A stretch of DNA of 64,000 nt from Thermosporothrix hazakensis (GCF_003253565.1 NZ_QKUF01000003.1:248001-312000), one strand, 5' to 3'. Shown: positions 35,263-44,393, counted from the first letter of the stretch. Numbers and translations: made by a program. The notes: a model not told the origin generated them from the letters alone.

Positions 35263-35496
35263 GCGATACTCTCCCTTTTCTGTTTCGCTTCCGTCCGAAG
35301 CAGATCTAGCTGATAGCTCGCTCTCAATGCTCTTCCATGAGTCCGGGGATGTGAGAGAGATGTTCAATATGTTTATATATATACGTTTCCTCTTTATAGA
35401 ATCTCTCAGTATTCAGGTACATAGCAAAAATAGAAGGTTAATCTAAAGTATAAACGTATTGATATATAAGTAAAAGAAGCAATAGTATCAGGATAA

Positions 35497-35536
35497 AGAA
35501 GAAAAAGGGAGAAAGGACTGAAAGGCCTCTCTCCCT
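35497..35536 (-). terminator. Rho-independent terminator after the third peptide-binding lipoprotein
   Basis: Minus-strand AGGGAGAGAGG / CCTTTCTCCCT (35526-35536 and 35506-35516), 11 pairs with one G-T, 9-nt loop, followed by TTTTCTTCTTTA. Confidence 0.8.
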
Positions 35537-35543
35537 GTGCTGT

Positions 35544-37235
35544 CTAGGCGGGCTCGACGCGATAGATGTTGGACCAGCTATCAGGGGGAATGATCCCGGA
35601 GGGCGTATCGGGCATGCCAACGATATAAGGTGTGCGCAGGAACGTTGAGGTGAATTGTTCCATTGGAATCCAGGCAACGTCGTTTACCAGTTGTTGTTCG
35701 GCCTGCTTATATGTCTGCATGCGGGACTCCGGGTTGCTCTCTTTGTCCGCCTGAGCCAGCTTCTGTTGTAGCTCTTTCTGTTGCGGAGTAACGCCGTAAT
35801 TCATGTTATTGTTGAACGCTTTTGTTCCGAACTGGTAGGTAAGCCAGTTCTGTGGGGAGGCATATTCTCCCACCCATGAAAGGCCCCAGATCTGGAGTCC
35901 CTGGCTATTGTGAGTCGTGGCTGTAATTCTATCCAGCAGCGTGTTATAGTCGAGTCCCTCAGCCTTCACGGTAACATTAAGCACGCTTTGCCATTGCTTG
36001 ACTATCTCCTGCGCTTCCTGCTCTAGCTGCTTGTTCCCGGTGGCATATGAGAGGGTTACCGGCTCCAGCCTGGAAAGCTGTTCTTCCTTCAAGCCCTGCT
36101 GCAAGAGCTCTTTGGCTTTTTGGGCGTTGCCGCTGAGATTCTGGGTGCCATCCGGGCCAAGCAGGTCTGGATTATAGCCGGGCATCCCTTCAGGGATAAT
36201 ATGGTTTGTTGGGATCACGCTGCCCTGCCAGATCTGATCGGCAATGGCCTTTTTATCAAGCGCCAGAGCGAAGGCCTGCCGAATCCTGATGTTTTGAAAG
36301 GGCTTGGCCAGATAGTTCATCGTATAATAGTTCGTCCACAGTTGCTTGACCTGATGGAAGTCTTCCCGTCCCTTATCCTGTGTGTAGCGCGAAAAGGGAA
36401 GAGGTGCTATATCAACGGACTTTTTGAGGTACGCGTTATAGGCTTCTTCTGGACTGTGATAGATGGAAAAGACGACTTTTTGCAGTTGTGGTTTTGTATT
36501 GTAATAGTGCTGGTTAGGCACAAAGGTGATAGATTGACCGCGAACATATTTTGAGACGACGAAGGGTCCTGCGCCCGCTCCCTCTGCCAGATGGTCGACA
36601 AATTTTGCGCCATACTTGTCAATCAACTCTTTGTTGACAACGGAGGCGCTGGGGAGTGTCAGGCGATCCAGGAAATAAGCTGCGGGCTCTTTTGCGATGA
36701 GTACAATGGTTCCATCGTCAGGTGTCTTAATACTATCATCGAGAAGCGTATCAATCGTTCCGGCAAGAAGTTTGTCTGAGTCTTTTAAAAGATCAAGGTA
36801 GAGTGGCGCAACAGTTGATTGGGTTTCAGGTTTTAAAGCGCGTTCAAGACTATAGGCGACATCTTTGGAGGTTAGAGGCTTCCCATTGCTAAAAGTGAGA
36901 TTTTTTTTCAATTGAAAGGTCCAGGTGACGCCATCGCTTTCCTGCTTCCAGGATTGCGCGAGTTGCGGCACGATTTCCATTTTATCATTATATTGAACTA
37001 AACCGGTGTAGAGCATTTGTACGGCCCGTATAGAGGCATCATCATGGGCCAGTGCGGGATCAAGGGTATCAAAATCTGTAATCCCGGTTTGTGGAAGTGT
37101 CAGCACCTGCTTATCGGCGGGCGCTTTGACCAGTCTCTCCCAGGGACTGCACGCGCTTAGCATAAGCAAAGGACCGATCAGGCAAAAAAGCGCTACAAGA
37201 GGGCCTGTATGATAGGTTTTCCTCTTTCCATGCAT
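35544..37235 (-). CDS. Oligopeptide ABC transporter substrate-binding lipoprotein (family 5)
   Basis: 563 residues. Signal with lipobox LMLSAC (Cys about 29). Family 5 fold blocks: DFDTLDPALAHDDASIRAV, LTFSNGKPLTSKDVAYSLERA, GLSWVGEYASPQNWLTYQF. AAAGGAGA about 8 nt before the ATG. Third paralogue in the region. No permease is directly attached; it probably feeds the shared opp/dpp channels. Terminators lie on both sides. Confidence 0.92.
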   Translation of the reverse strand: MHGKRKTYHTGPLVALFCLIGPLLMLSACSPWERLVKAPADKQVLTLPQTGITDFDTLDPALAHDDASIRAVQMLYTGLVQYNDKMEIVPQLAQSWKQESDGVTWTFQLKKNLTFSNGKPLTSKDVAYSLERALKPETQSTVAPLYLDLLKDSDKLLAGTIDTLLDDSIKTPDDGTIVLIAKEPAAYFLDRLTLPSASVVNKELIDKYGAKFVDHLAEGAGAGPFVVSKYVRGQSITFVPNQHYYNTKPQLQKVVFSIYHSPEEAYNAYLKKSVDIAPLPFSRYTQDKGREDFHQVKQLWTNYYTMNYLAKPFQNIRIRQAFALALDKKAIADQIWQGSVIPTNHIIPEGMPGYNPDLLGPDGTQNLSGNAQKAKELLQQGLKEEQLSRLEPVTLSYATGNKQLEQEAQEIVKQWQSVLNVTVKAEGLDYNTLLDRITATTHNSQGLQIWGLSWVGEYASPQNWLTYQFGTKAFNNNMNYGVTPQQKELQQKLAQADKESNPESRMQTYKQAEQQLVNDVAWIPMEQFTSTFLRTPYIVGMPDTPSGIIPPDSWSNIYRVEPA

Positions 37236-37301
37236 CAGGGCAATCTCCTTTACAGCCAGAGGGTCTCTTCAGGAGAGCGAGAAAACGCCCTCCCGGTCAA
37301 C

Positions 37302-37348
37302 CATTATAAAACAAAAGGAGAGACACAACTAGCATTTTGTGCCTCTCC
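37302..37348 (-). terminator. Rho-independent terminator
   Basis: Minus-strand GGAGAGGCACAA / TTGTGTCTCTCC (37337-37348 and 37317-37328), 12 pairs with one G-T, 8-nt loop, followed by TTTTGTTTTATAAT. It ends the leftward unit of hypothetical genes. Confidence 0.85.
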
Positions 37349-37393
37349 ATCTTGTCTTTGCCAGACGGGTATCACAGGTGTGCAGATGTGCCT

Positions 37394-38830
37394 TTACAGG
37401 CCCGCGAGGCTGGAATCGCGAGGACCAAATGCGGCGGCACGTAGCGCAGCCTGAATGAAGCTGTCGCGGTCAGTTTCCTGAAGCTGTCGCGGCCAGCCAA
37501 CGAACTCTTCTGCGGCGGCCTGAACGATTTGCAGAGTATGGCCCTGATCGGCATTTGCATCGGTGTAGCCTGCGGCGATACCAACTGCGGCGAAGAGAGC
37601 GCGAGGATCATGCCCGATCTTAAGATAGCGGCGGGCGGTAGTCAGCGCTCCGCTGTAATCTCCCTCGACGAGCTGCTTTTGCAGAGTTTCAAGCTGTGAG
37701 CCCGCGATGAAGCCGCCACCGACGATTTTCGCGGCTGCCTCTTTGGGTGCTGCGGGTTGTGCCTGCGGTGCCAGCTCTTTGTGCAGTGCATTGATGTAGG
37801 CCGCGGAGAGATAGACCAGCTTCATCGCCTCAACGTCCTGGACGCGGGTAAAGATCTGGCGGACGGCAGCGGCAAGGAGCAGACCGTGCGCGGCTCGGAT
37901 GAAGAGAGCGCGGTCCTCGTCGCCAATTGTGTTCAGCAGATCCGCGGCGGCCAGTGCGATCACCGAAGCGGTTGCACGGGGACTGGCGCCACCCTTTATG
38001 ATCGCCTCATTGACGGCGCGGCACACTTGAATAGTATCGACGTCGCTGCGGAGCGTCTGGCGAAGGGCAAGGGCGCTCTCCTCTTTGGGGGGTGCGAGCC
38101 GAGTGCGGACGGCTGCCAGGCTATTTTCTGGTTTATTGGCGAAATCACGAACCTGCTTTGCCCACTCTGGCTCGTCGTTCTGGGGCTTGAGTGGCAAATG
38201 CGGAGCAAGCCAGTGGAGTACGTTTGGCGCACGGTCTCCCCACTCAACTGCATCGAGAAGCTGGAAGCCACGTAGAGCAAACTGCTGTTGATGGCCGTTG
38301 TTCTGGAAGGTGTCGGCGATACCCTCATAGGCACGTACCTCCATCGTGCGATAGTCAGCACCGGAGCCATAGAGGCCGAAAAGCAAGCGCTCGGCAAGCT
38401 GAGTATCGTCACTGTGGACGGCTTTGTGCATCATTGTATTGACCGTTTCACCCTCGGGCAGCTCACTCGGGAAGAACGGCTCGGGATACTGCGGCTGGAC
38501 ATCGTTACCCGCACGGACAGCCGCTGCCGCTTGACGGACTGCCTGAACGAAGAGAGGCAGTACCCGTTCGCGTGCCGGAACATTTGAATCCACCGGTGCG
38601 GGCATAAAGCGGGCCCAACGGCTCAGCATTGCGGCAGCGGCCAGGGTAATCGATGGATGGCCTTCGTGGTCGCCCCGGACGGCAATCATGCCAATACGAC
38701 CGAGTAGAGTATCCGGGTTATCCGTATTTTGGAGCTGCTCCCGTGAAGCAGCAATAATCTCATCAGGATTGTTCGCAATAAGTGCATTGACAAGTCGTGA
38801 GAGGTCCACTCTCATTTCTACTTGTGCCAT
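37394..38830 (-). CDS. Hypothetical all-helical, Ala-rich protein
   Basis: 478 residues, soluble, about one residue in six is Ala, predicted almost entirely helical, with repeats of the form helix-turn-helix (for example ATASVIALAAADLLNTIGDE, IRAAHGLLLAAAVRQIFTRV). GHPSITLAAAAMLSRW and YLSAAYINALHKEL resemble helical-repeat folds, but I do not recognise a family. No catalytic motif, no membrane segment. It follows the 259-residue protein by 36 bases and precedes a strong terminator, so it is the last gene of the TPR unit. Confidence 0.6.
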   Translation of the reverse strand: MAQVEMRVDLSRLVNALIANNPDEIIAASREQLQNTDNPDTLLGRIGMIAVRGDHEGHPSITLAAAAMLSRWARFMPAPVDSNVPARERVLPLFVQAVRQAAAAVRAGNDVQPQYPEPFFPSELPEGETVNTMMHKAVHSDDTQLAERLLFGLYGSGADYRTMEVRAYEGIADTFQNNGHQQQFALRGFQLLDAVEWGDRAPNVLHWLAPHLPLKPQNDEPEWAKQVRDFANKPENSLAAVRTRLAPPKEESALALRQTLRSDVDTIQVCRAVNEAIIKGGASPRATASVIALAAADLLNTIGDEDRALFIRAAHGLLLAAAVRQIFTRVQDVEAMKLVYLSAAYINALHKELAPQAQPAAPKEAAAKIVGGGFIAGSQLETLQKQLVEGDYSGALTTARRYLKIGHDPRALFAAVGIAAGYTDANADQGHTLQIVQAAAEEFVGWPRQLQETDRDSFIQAALRAAAFGPRDSSLAGL

Positions 38831-38866
38831 AAAATAAGCTCCTAAGAAATACGTGATAATTGAGGA

Positions 38867-39646
38867 TCAGGCTTGTTCTTTTAGCTCACGAATAGAGCGT
38901 TCGATAGCGGGTATATCTGCATATTCCTCATCGAGTAGCTTATAGGCTCGTTTGAGATAGAGTTCGGCCAGTTTTGCCCCGCGTTCGTCGGGATCAATTG
39001 CGGCTGCAACCAGATCTGAACCGCGATATTTGTCTGCAAGCAGGTGTACTATGCGCTGCATTTTGCGCCTGGTATCCTGAAGCAAGGCGCTATCGTGTCC
39101 CTCGATCGCATATCTGGCAGTCCCTATGAGTTTACCAAGCTCGGCAAGCTTCTGACGATCAGGCATAGTCTGGAAGAACAGCTCTTCCGGGTCGATCTCA
39201 TTGAGGGTCAGCGGTTCAGAGACAGGCTCGGCTTTTTCAGGCTGTACTCGGGCAATAAAGTCCATATACAGGCTGGTATATTCCTGGCTACCCGCTATTG
39301 CCATCTGCATTCGGGTCATGTCATCCCTGGAACTGATAGAGCCAATATCACACAGGTCATCGTCGCGATGTTCTGCCAGCGCCTTAATATACTCGAAATT
39401 ATCGACTTCCTCCAGAATAGGAGGAATGGGCATTCCTTCCGCCGAAACCTCGGTGTCCTGAAGCTGCTCTGCTGGAAGCTGTGCAGCCAGAAAAGGCGGA
39501 ATGAACTTCGCAATCGATGACATAGGGATAGGCGGTACGACACAATAGGTGCAATAGGTTGCACCGGCAAATCCCATGCTGCGAGCAACAAGGATCGCAT
39601 GCCCCTTTGGTGTTTGCGGATTTCCGCGCAAAAACTGGATAGCCAT
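38867..39646 (-). CDS. Hypothetical protein
   Basis: 259 residues, not recognised. The N terminus (MAIQFLRGNPQTPKGHAIL) is followed by a segment with a CxxC pair (TYCTYC) and a proline-rich stretch, then two acidic helical regions and a long helical C terminus with YLKRAYKLLDEEY, which may resemble a single TPR-like hairpin. The ATG at 39646 is chosen because GGAGG lies 12 nt upstream; the earlier 23 codons lack similarity to anything. Cotranscribed with the Ala-rich protein downstream and probably with the TPR protein upstream. Confidence 0.6.
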   Translation of the reverse strand: MAIQFLRGNPQTPKGHAILVARSMGFAGATYCTYCVVPPIPMSSIAKFIPPFLAAQLPAEQLQDTEVSAEGMPIPPILEEVDNFEYIKALAEHRDDDLCDIGSISSRDDMTRMQMAIAGSQEYTSLYMDFIARVQPEKAEPVSEPLTLNEIDPEELFFQTMPDRQKLAELGKLIGTARYAIEGHDSALLQDTRRKMQRIVHLLADKYRGSDLVAAAIDPDERGAKLAELYLKRAYKLLDEEYADIPAIERSIRELKEQA

Positions 39647-40008
39647 AATGCTGTATTTCCTCCGCTGCAAGGCCAACGCCAATCTTGAACAAGATGCGTG
39701 CCTGGTATATCCCAATCCTGGTTTGTGTCTTTATTTCCTGGTTCGGTCTTTCTTTTTTTAGCCCTCAGCAGCCTCGGAGGCCACTGCAAGACTCATCCTC
39801 AAGAGGAGAGCGAGAGGTGTACTGGCTCATTCCTCTCTCTACAGGGGTGTGAGCGACCCCGAACTGCACGTTCCATGAAAGCGCGTGGTGTCGCTGCTGA
39901 AACCTCCTGTTGCATTCCCTTGAACAGGTGTATCCTGGAATAGTTTCTCAAGAATGCGCCTCTACATTCTCTCAGATCAACCCGGTGTTTACAATCCCCT
40001 GCACTCTC
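39647..40008. other. Gap between two hypothetical genes
   Basis: 362 bases with no supported gene. A weak inverted repeat (GAGAGG / CCTCTC near 39808-39838) is present without a T tract. It may hold an internal promoter for the two downstream genes. Confidence 0.35.
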
Positions 40009-42255
40009 CTAACCCTGAAGCGCGGCCTTCATTGCTTCGATACGCCTGAGGAGTTCCTGATTCGCTTGTAGCTCTTCTTCGGTGAACTCTTCGCCGCTGG
40101 TCGGGATATCATCTTCGTAGAGTTGGATCCGCTGGATGATTTCCTGAGGGCCAGCGATGCGCGCGAAGTTTTGAAGCAGGGTTTTGGCCTGTTCATCCTG
40201 TCCGCGTCGAATATCTGTAATGGCGGTCTGGGCATAGAGATCAGCATACTGGCGAAGGAACAGTGTCCAGTGCTGAGGATTGCTGATGGTGTTCATGACG
40301 TTCTCTACCTGTGTGATAGATTTCGTCTGCTCGTCGCGCGCTCTGTCCAGATCACCACGCAAGAAGTAGATACCTGCGCGAGCGGTGCGCGTGTCTACCA
40401 CACCGAGCGGGCGTCGGGCCTGATGATAGAGATGAAGCGCCTGCTCGAAATCTTGCAAGGCGGCGTCCAGCTCGTTCTGACCGCGTCGCACCAGGCCACG
40501 AGTCAGATAGGCGTCCGCGAGTCCGAGAGCCTCGGCTGTTTGCTTAAAGCGCGTGATCGCGGCTTCGCTATTCTCAAGGCCGTCATCCCAGTTCTTCTGG
40601 CCGATGTTCACCTGAGCAATACCCAACATAGTATAGCCATCACCGTCAACACTTTCCAGCAGTTGGAAGCGCCGACCAGCATCCATCAGTGTTTCAAGGG
40701 CTTTGTCCAGCTCATCCTGTGCAAGCAATGTTTGCCCGATGCCAAGCACAGCCTGGGCAGCCTGAAGAGGCTCATGGTATTGTTCGGCAAGCTGTTTGCC
40801 GGTGGTAAAATGCTGATAGGCCTGAGCAAAGTCACCAACTGTATGATAGAGCTGCCCATACAGCACCTCGATAGCAGGTTTGAGATGAGCAGAGAGTGCA
40901 TTGTCTCCCACTGCCTCTAAGGCACCGCGTAAATGGTTCTCGGCACTGCGCAGATCACCGCTAAAAATCGAAAGTCGGGCCATACCGATCTCGATCAGAG
41001 ACCTCAGGTGTGCATTTGCCGAAGTGGAAATGGTATCGCAGCGCTCGGTAGCGTCGGCATAGGCATTGCGGGCTGATGGCGTTCTTCCTGTATGCTGATA
41101 GACTGAGGCGACGCCGATCAAGGCTCGAACCTCGGCGCGAGTGTTGCCGAGCTGGTGCGCCTGATTTGCGCCGTCGGTGAAAGTTTGCAGCGCGCGGTCA
41201 GCGAAGCCTCGCCGGAGTTGAATCTCGCCAAGCGTCACGGTTGCATCCGCGAGCCCGAAGCGGTAAGCTACAGCCTTAAAGGTCCGCAGCGCTCGCTCAA
41301 CCAGCGAGTTCGCATAGCCAAGCTGACCGCGACGCAGGTTGATTGCTCCAAGCAGGCTACTGGCCTCCGCTGCGCCCAGGCCGTTCTGCTGATCGGAGTA
41401 GACTTGCAGGGCGGATTGAGCGCCAATCAACGCCTGATCAATATTATTCTGATTCAGCATAATTTCCGCAAGGCCCAGATTGGCATCTGCTGTGCCGAGC
41501 TCGTATTCCAGAGAAGAGGCATTTTTCAGTGCTTCAGCATAGAGATCGGCGGCCTGGTCGAGTTCTTCGCGTTCCAGATGGATGCGGGCCAGCCCGAGCT
41601 GTGCGTCAATGGTGCCGAACAGATCTTTTGTCTGCTGATAGATTTCCAGAGCCTGTTGATAGGTGTGCAATGCTGCATCGTAGTTACCTTCAAGCCGCTG
41701 GATATCTGCAAGACTGCGATTGGCATCTGCTTCGTGGGTTGTGTCATTGGCTTCATGAAAATAGCGGATCGCGTCCTGATAGTGCTCGGTAGCGTAGGTG
41801 CGATTGCCGCGCTGAAACTCGATATGCCCCAGTGCGAGATAGGTATTGCCGAGTCCTTGAGCATTGTGATGGGTGCGATACATGTGCTGCGCGGACATGT
41901 ATGCATCCTGGGCTTTATCCAGGTGGGCGAGTTGACGTTCGATATGTCCGATAGAGAGGGTACAGGCGGCCTCATTTAGCGGGCGGTTGGCCTGCTTATA
42001 GTGTTTGATCGCGCGCTGATAGCTATTGATAGCCTGTTCCAGGGCGTGGTTTTCACGCTGCGCTTCAGCAATCATCGAGCGGCTGTCACCGGCCCGTTTG
42101 AAGTCACCGACAAGGCGGTAACGGATTTCCGCGTCCCCAAAAGCCTCAATTGCTTTGTCTATTTTTCCTTCATTATAGGCTGTGAAGCCATCTTGCATAC
42201 GCTTATCGGCCTGTTGCCGATCTTTCTTGAGCTTTTCCTGGTCTTCTATAGCCAT
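40009..42255 (-). CDS. Large tetratricopeptide-repeat protein
   Basis: 748 residues made almost entirely of TPR units of about 40 residues, with repeated patterns such as A...Y..A...Y and LG.ANTYL.LG. At least 14 repeats can be counted by their LG..... LG spacing. No signal peptide, no kinase, HTH or NB-ARC domain. The final 60 residues hold an acidic tail. Probably a cytoplasmic scaffold. AGAGGATAG precedes the ATG. It is divergent from the cNMP-binding protein, with facing promoter elements between them. Confidence 0.85.
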   Translation of the reverse strand: MAIEDQEKLKKDRQQADKRMQDGFTAYNEGKIDKAIEAFGDAEIRYRLVGDFKRAGDSRSMIAEAQRENHALEQAINSYQRAIKHYKQANRPLNEAACTLSIGHIERQLAHLDKAQDAYMSAQHMYRTHHNAQGLGNTYLALGHIEFQRGNRTYATEHYQDAIRYFHEANDTTHEADANRSLADIQRLEGNYDAALHTYQQALEIYQQTKDLFGTIDAQLGLARIHLEREELDQAADLYAEALKNASSLEYELGTADANLGLAEIMLNQNNIDQALIGAQSALQVYSDQQNGLGAAEASSLLGAINLRRGQLGYANSLVERALRTFKAVAYRFGLADATVTLGEIQLRRGFADRALQTFTDGANQAHQLGNTRAEVRALIGVASVYQHTGRTPSARNAYADATERCDTISTSANAHLRSLIEIGMARLSIFSGDLRSAENHLRGALEAVGDNALSAHLKPAIEVLYGQLYHTVGDFAQAYQHFTTGKQLAEQYHEPLQAAQAVLGIGQTLLAQDELDKALETLMDAGRRFQLLESVDGDGYTMLGIAQVNIGQKNWDDGLENSEAAITRFKQTAEALGLADAYLTRGLVRRGQNELDAALQDFEQALHLYHQARRPLGVVDTRTARAGIYFLRGDLDRARDEQTKSITQVENVMNTISNPQHWTLFLRQYADLYAQTAITDIRRGQDEQAKTLLQNFARIAGPQEIIQRIQLYEDDIPTSGEEFTEEELQANQELLRRIEAMKAALQG

Positions 42256-42385
42256 AGAATCTATCCTCTAGACGGTGAGCGTCGGTATTTGTTTTGTAGC
42301 ACGGAAGTACTGAATTCATTGTAGTGCGTCGATAGGAGAAAGTCAAAAAAGCTCCTGCTAATCAGGTATCTTCCGTAGCTTTCTT

Positions 42386-42396
42386 GTGGTAAAATA
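42386..42396 (+). promoter_or_regulatory. Candidate extended -10 for the cNMP-binding protein gene
   Basis: GTGGTAAAATA contains TGGTAAAAT, an extended -10-like element. It is repeated exactly in inverted orientation at 42437-42447, so the two form an 11-bp perfect inverted repeat. Either facing promoters or one operator. Confidence 0.4.
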
Positions 42397-42436
42397 CGGT
42401 GCAAAATCAGGAACAGTGCGTAGGCCCGTTCCCTCT

Positions 42437-42447
42437 TATTTTACCAC
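42437..42447 (-). promoter_or_regulatory. Candidate extended -10 for the TPR protein gene
   Basis: Minus-strand GTGGTAAAATA, the exact mirror of the plus-strand element at 42386-42396. Transcription leftward from here would give a leader of about 175 nt to the TPR gene and would overlap the rightward transcript by about 30-40 nt. Inside lies a GGAAC/GTTCC repeat. Confidence 0.4.
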
Positions 42448-42474
42448 TAGCTTTGTTATGAAGGAGCATGAGGC

Positions 42475-42903
42475 ATGAATGAAGATATTCTTGCACGCGT
42501 AGAACTCTTCTCCACTCTCAGTCCCAAAGAGTTAAAGGATCTGGCGAAGAGCGGCCAGGAGCGTACATACCCTGCGGGCTCAGTCCTGTTTAAGCAGGGG
42601 GACGCAGGCTCGGGGTTATATATCATTAAAAGCGGGAAAGTGCGCATTGAGCAGGCAATTCACCCAGATCGGGCGGAAGAAACGTTAGGTACTGCTGGTC
42701 CTGGCGACGTGCTTGGCGAGATGGCTCTACTTGATGATTTGCCTCGCTCTGCTTCTGTGACTGCGGAAGAGGATGTGACCGCATTCCTGCTACCTGTCTG
42801 GGAGTTCCGCAACTTTCTGCGCTCGCATCCCGATATTGCCCTGAAGATGCTCGCGGTATTGAGCCGCCGTCTGCGGAAGGCCGAGTCTCGTAGCCACGAC
42901 TAG
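42475..42903 (+). CDS. Cyclic-nucleotide-binding-domain protein without output domain
   Basis: 142 residues, a single cNMP-binding beta barrel. The phosphate-binding cassette GDVLGEMALLDDLPRSASV has the Glu and Arg needed for cAMP or cGMP binding. The usual C-terminal HTH of CRP proteins is absent; the last 30 residues form one helix with basic residues. May act as a sensor subunit for a partner protein. AAGGAG lies upstream of the ATG. Confidence 0.88.
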   Translation: MNEDILARVELFSTLSPKELKDLAKSGQERTYPAGSVLFKQGDAGSGLYIIKSGKVRIEQAIHPDRAEETLGTAGPGDVLGEMALLDDLPRSASVTAEEDVTAFLLPVWEFRNFLRSHPDIALKMLAVLSRRLRKAESRSHD

Positions 42904-43016
42904 AAGCCTGGTACGCTCCTCTTTATGGATGTTGTGTCTGGAGTGCATAGCACATAAAGAGAGCGTTTCTCTTGTATTCCTTTGTTGACTATACAAGTAA
43001 GAAGCGTCGAACCGGG

Positions 43017-43055
43017 TAGAGCACCCCCGGCCCGGAGGGTGCTCTATTCTTCTTT
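43017..43055 (+). terminator. Rho-independent terminator overlapping the nrdR end
   Basis: TAGAGCACCC / GGGTGCTCTA, a perfect 10-bp stem (43017-43026, 43037-43046) with a GC-rich 10-nt loop and a TTCTTCTTT tail. The right arm includes the convergent nrdR stop codon. Confidence 0.75.
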
Positions 43056-43529
43056 CTGGGTCTGAAGCTCGCTTTCCGCTTTATCTCGGTGTAGCAGTTT
43101 TTGAATCTCCTCAAACATCGTTTCTACATCGGCGAAAGAGCGATAGACACTGGCGAAACGAATATAGGCGATTTTGTCCAGACCTCGTAAGCGCTCCATG
43201 ACCAGCTCTCCAATAACGCTGCTTGGGATCTCCTGTTTGCCCAGGCGGTCAAGTTTCTGTTCGATCTCTTCGATCGCTTTTTCAATATCCCCCGCGGGGA
43301 GGGGGCGTTTCTCACAGGCTTTGCGAACACCAGCTGCGAGTTTCTGGCGGTCAAACGTTTCCCGACGTTGATCGCGCTTGATCACCATCAGCGGGACCTT
43401 CTCCACACGCTCATAGGTGCTGAAGCGTCCCTTACACTGTTCACATTCACGTCTGCGATGAATTGCATCCCCAATGTCACGTGAGTCTTTGACGCGTGAC
43501 TCTGTGCCTCCACAGTAAGGACATTTCAT
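43044..43529 (-). CDS. nrdR: Transcriptional repressor NrdR
   Basis: 161 residues. N-terminal zinc ribbon (MKCPYCGG ... CEQCKGRF) that binds NrdR boxes, then an ATP-cone domain (VIKRDQRRETFDRQKLAAGVRKAC) that senses dATP/ATP. Represses ribonucleotide-reductase genes. The start is the ATG at 43529 with GGAGG 8 nt upstream, five codons inside the longest frame. No nrd gene is in the window. Confidence 0.96.
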   Translation of the reverse strand: MKCPYCGGTESRVKDSRDIGDAIHRRRECEQCKGRFSTYERVEKVPLMVIKRDQRRETFDRQKLAAGVRKACEKRPLPAGDIEKAIEEIEQKLDRLGKQEIPSSVIGELVMERLRGLDKIAYIRFASVYRSFADVETMFEEIQKLLHRDKAESELQTQKEE

Positions 43530-43619
43530 CCCTATGTCCTCCAATGCTGTTTTCTGAACTAACAGGGATATTCTATCACACTCAGGTGCAGTGGAGGCAC
43601 AGGAGAGAAGGATATAGGA

Positions 43620-43883
43620 TCACACGGTTACGGAAGAAGAGAGTTTTAAGCGGTCCAGTTTGGTGGATCGGCTTCTGCTGACTGTTTGTTGTAGGCCTGT
43701 CTGCTGGAAACCGGGATGCACTTTTCCTATATACCCTGAGCGCAGGCGAGAGCCCTCGCGCCAGTATGCGTACCAGTACGGTCCATGCCCCTGACCATTC
43801 TTACAGGTACTACAAGATGACTTACCACATTTTCTGTATTGGAGCTGGTATGTAATATGCTGATCACTTGGAATTTCACGCAT
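43620..43883 (-). CDS. DUF6788-like small protein
   Basis: 87 residues. YRKCGKSSCSTC followed by GHGPYWYAYWREGSRLRSGYIGK is characteristic of a small family with a CGK..C..C cluster and an aromatic HGPYWYAYW block, often found alone or near mobile elements. The function is unknown; a zinc-bound strand hairpin is plausible. GGAAGGG lies upstream of the ATG. The C terminus past residue 65 looks degenerate, so the gene may be truncated. It is isolated in an AT-rich stretch. Confidence 0.65.
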   Translation of the reverse strand: MREIPSDQHITYQLQYRKCGKSSCSTCKNGQGHGPYWYAYWREGSRLRSGYIGKVHPGFQQTGLQQTVSRSRSTKLDRLKLSSSVTV

Positions 43884-44304
43884 AAACCACTGAACCCTTC
43901 CACTAACTTGAGAAGATAGTGCATGTTAGAGATACTGTTAGTATCATAACATTAATGAATGAATATTGTATGAAGTTGTGCTATGTTAATATGAATCAAT
44001 ATTCATTTGCCCAGAAGAGCGGTTTTGGAAGAATGGCTTCTAGAAATAAGTGAGATCTGGAAGAGCTTAGAAAAGCTATTGGTTACACTTTTTTCAGATC
44101 TGAGAAATGATGGAGAAGATAGGAGGAAAAAGAGAAAGAGAGCGGTTTCGATGGAAAAAAGTGTGTCGGCTTTGTTTTGCAATGCACAAACTATGTGAAA
44201 CATTGTTACTGCTTGTTACAGACAAGGGCGGAAATAATGAGGGGCATTGTCTGGACGAAAGGGGAACGACGCGGGAACATGGACGGGTAGGGTTCCTCCT
44301 TGTG
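43884..44304. other. AT-rich gene-free stretch with inverted repeats
   Basis: No convincing gene. GATAC-TGTTA-GTATC overlaps TGTTA-GTATCA-TAACA near 43930-43952. AATGAATATTG (43958-43968) is repeated inverted as CAATATTCATT (43997-44007), perfect over 11 bp. Two plus-strand ORFs at 44007-44198 and 44107-44334 have poor starts and overlap each other. The composition differs from the flanks. Confidence 0.4.
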
Positions 44305-44335
44305 TTAGACATCCACGCGCCTGAGAGGGTATAAT
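44305..44335 (+). promoter_or_regulatory. Candidate sigma-A promoter for hpf
   Basis: TATAAT at 44330-44335 with TTAGAC at 44305-44310; spacing 19 is long but the -10 is perfect. Transcription would start near 44342, about 50 nt before the hpf start. Confidence 0.5.
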
Positions 44336-44393
44336 AAAAGAACATACTTCCTTTTCGGCCAGTTGCAGTGGCTCGACGAAGGGCTACTGAGGA

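Noticed and set aside
40123..41979. Plus-strand ORFs of 265 and 274 codons
   Set aside because: Antisense to the TPR protein, whose repeats clearly mark the coding strand.
44007..44334. Two small plus-strand ORFs (63 and 75 codons)
   Set aside because: Mutually overlapping, TTG or unsupported starts, low-complexity products.
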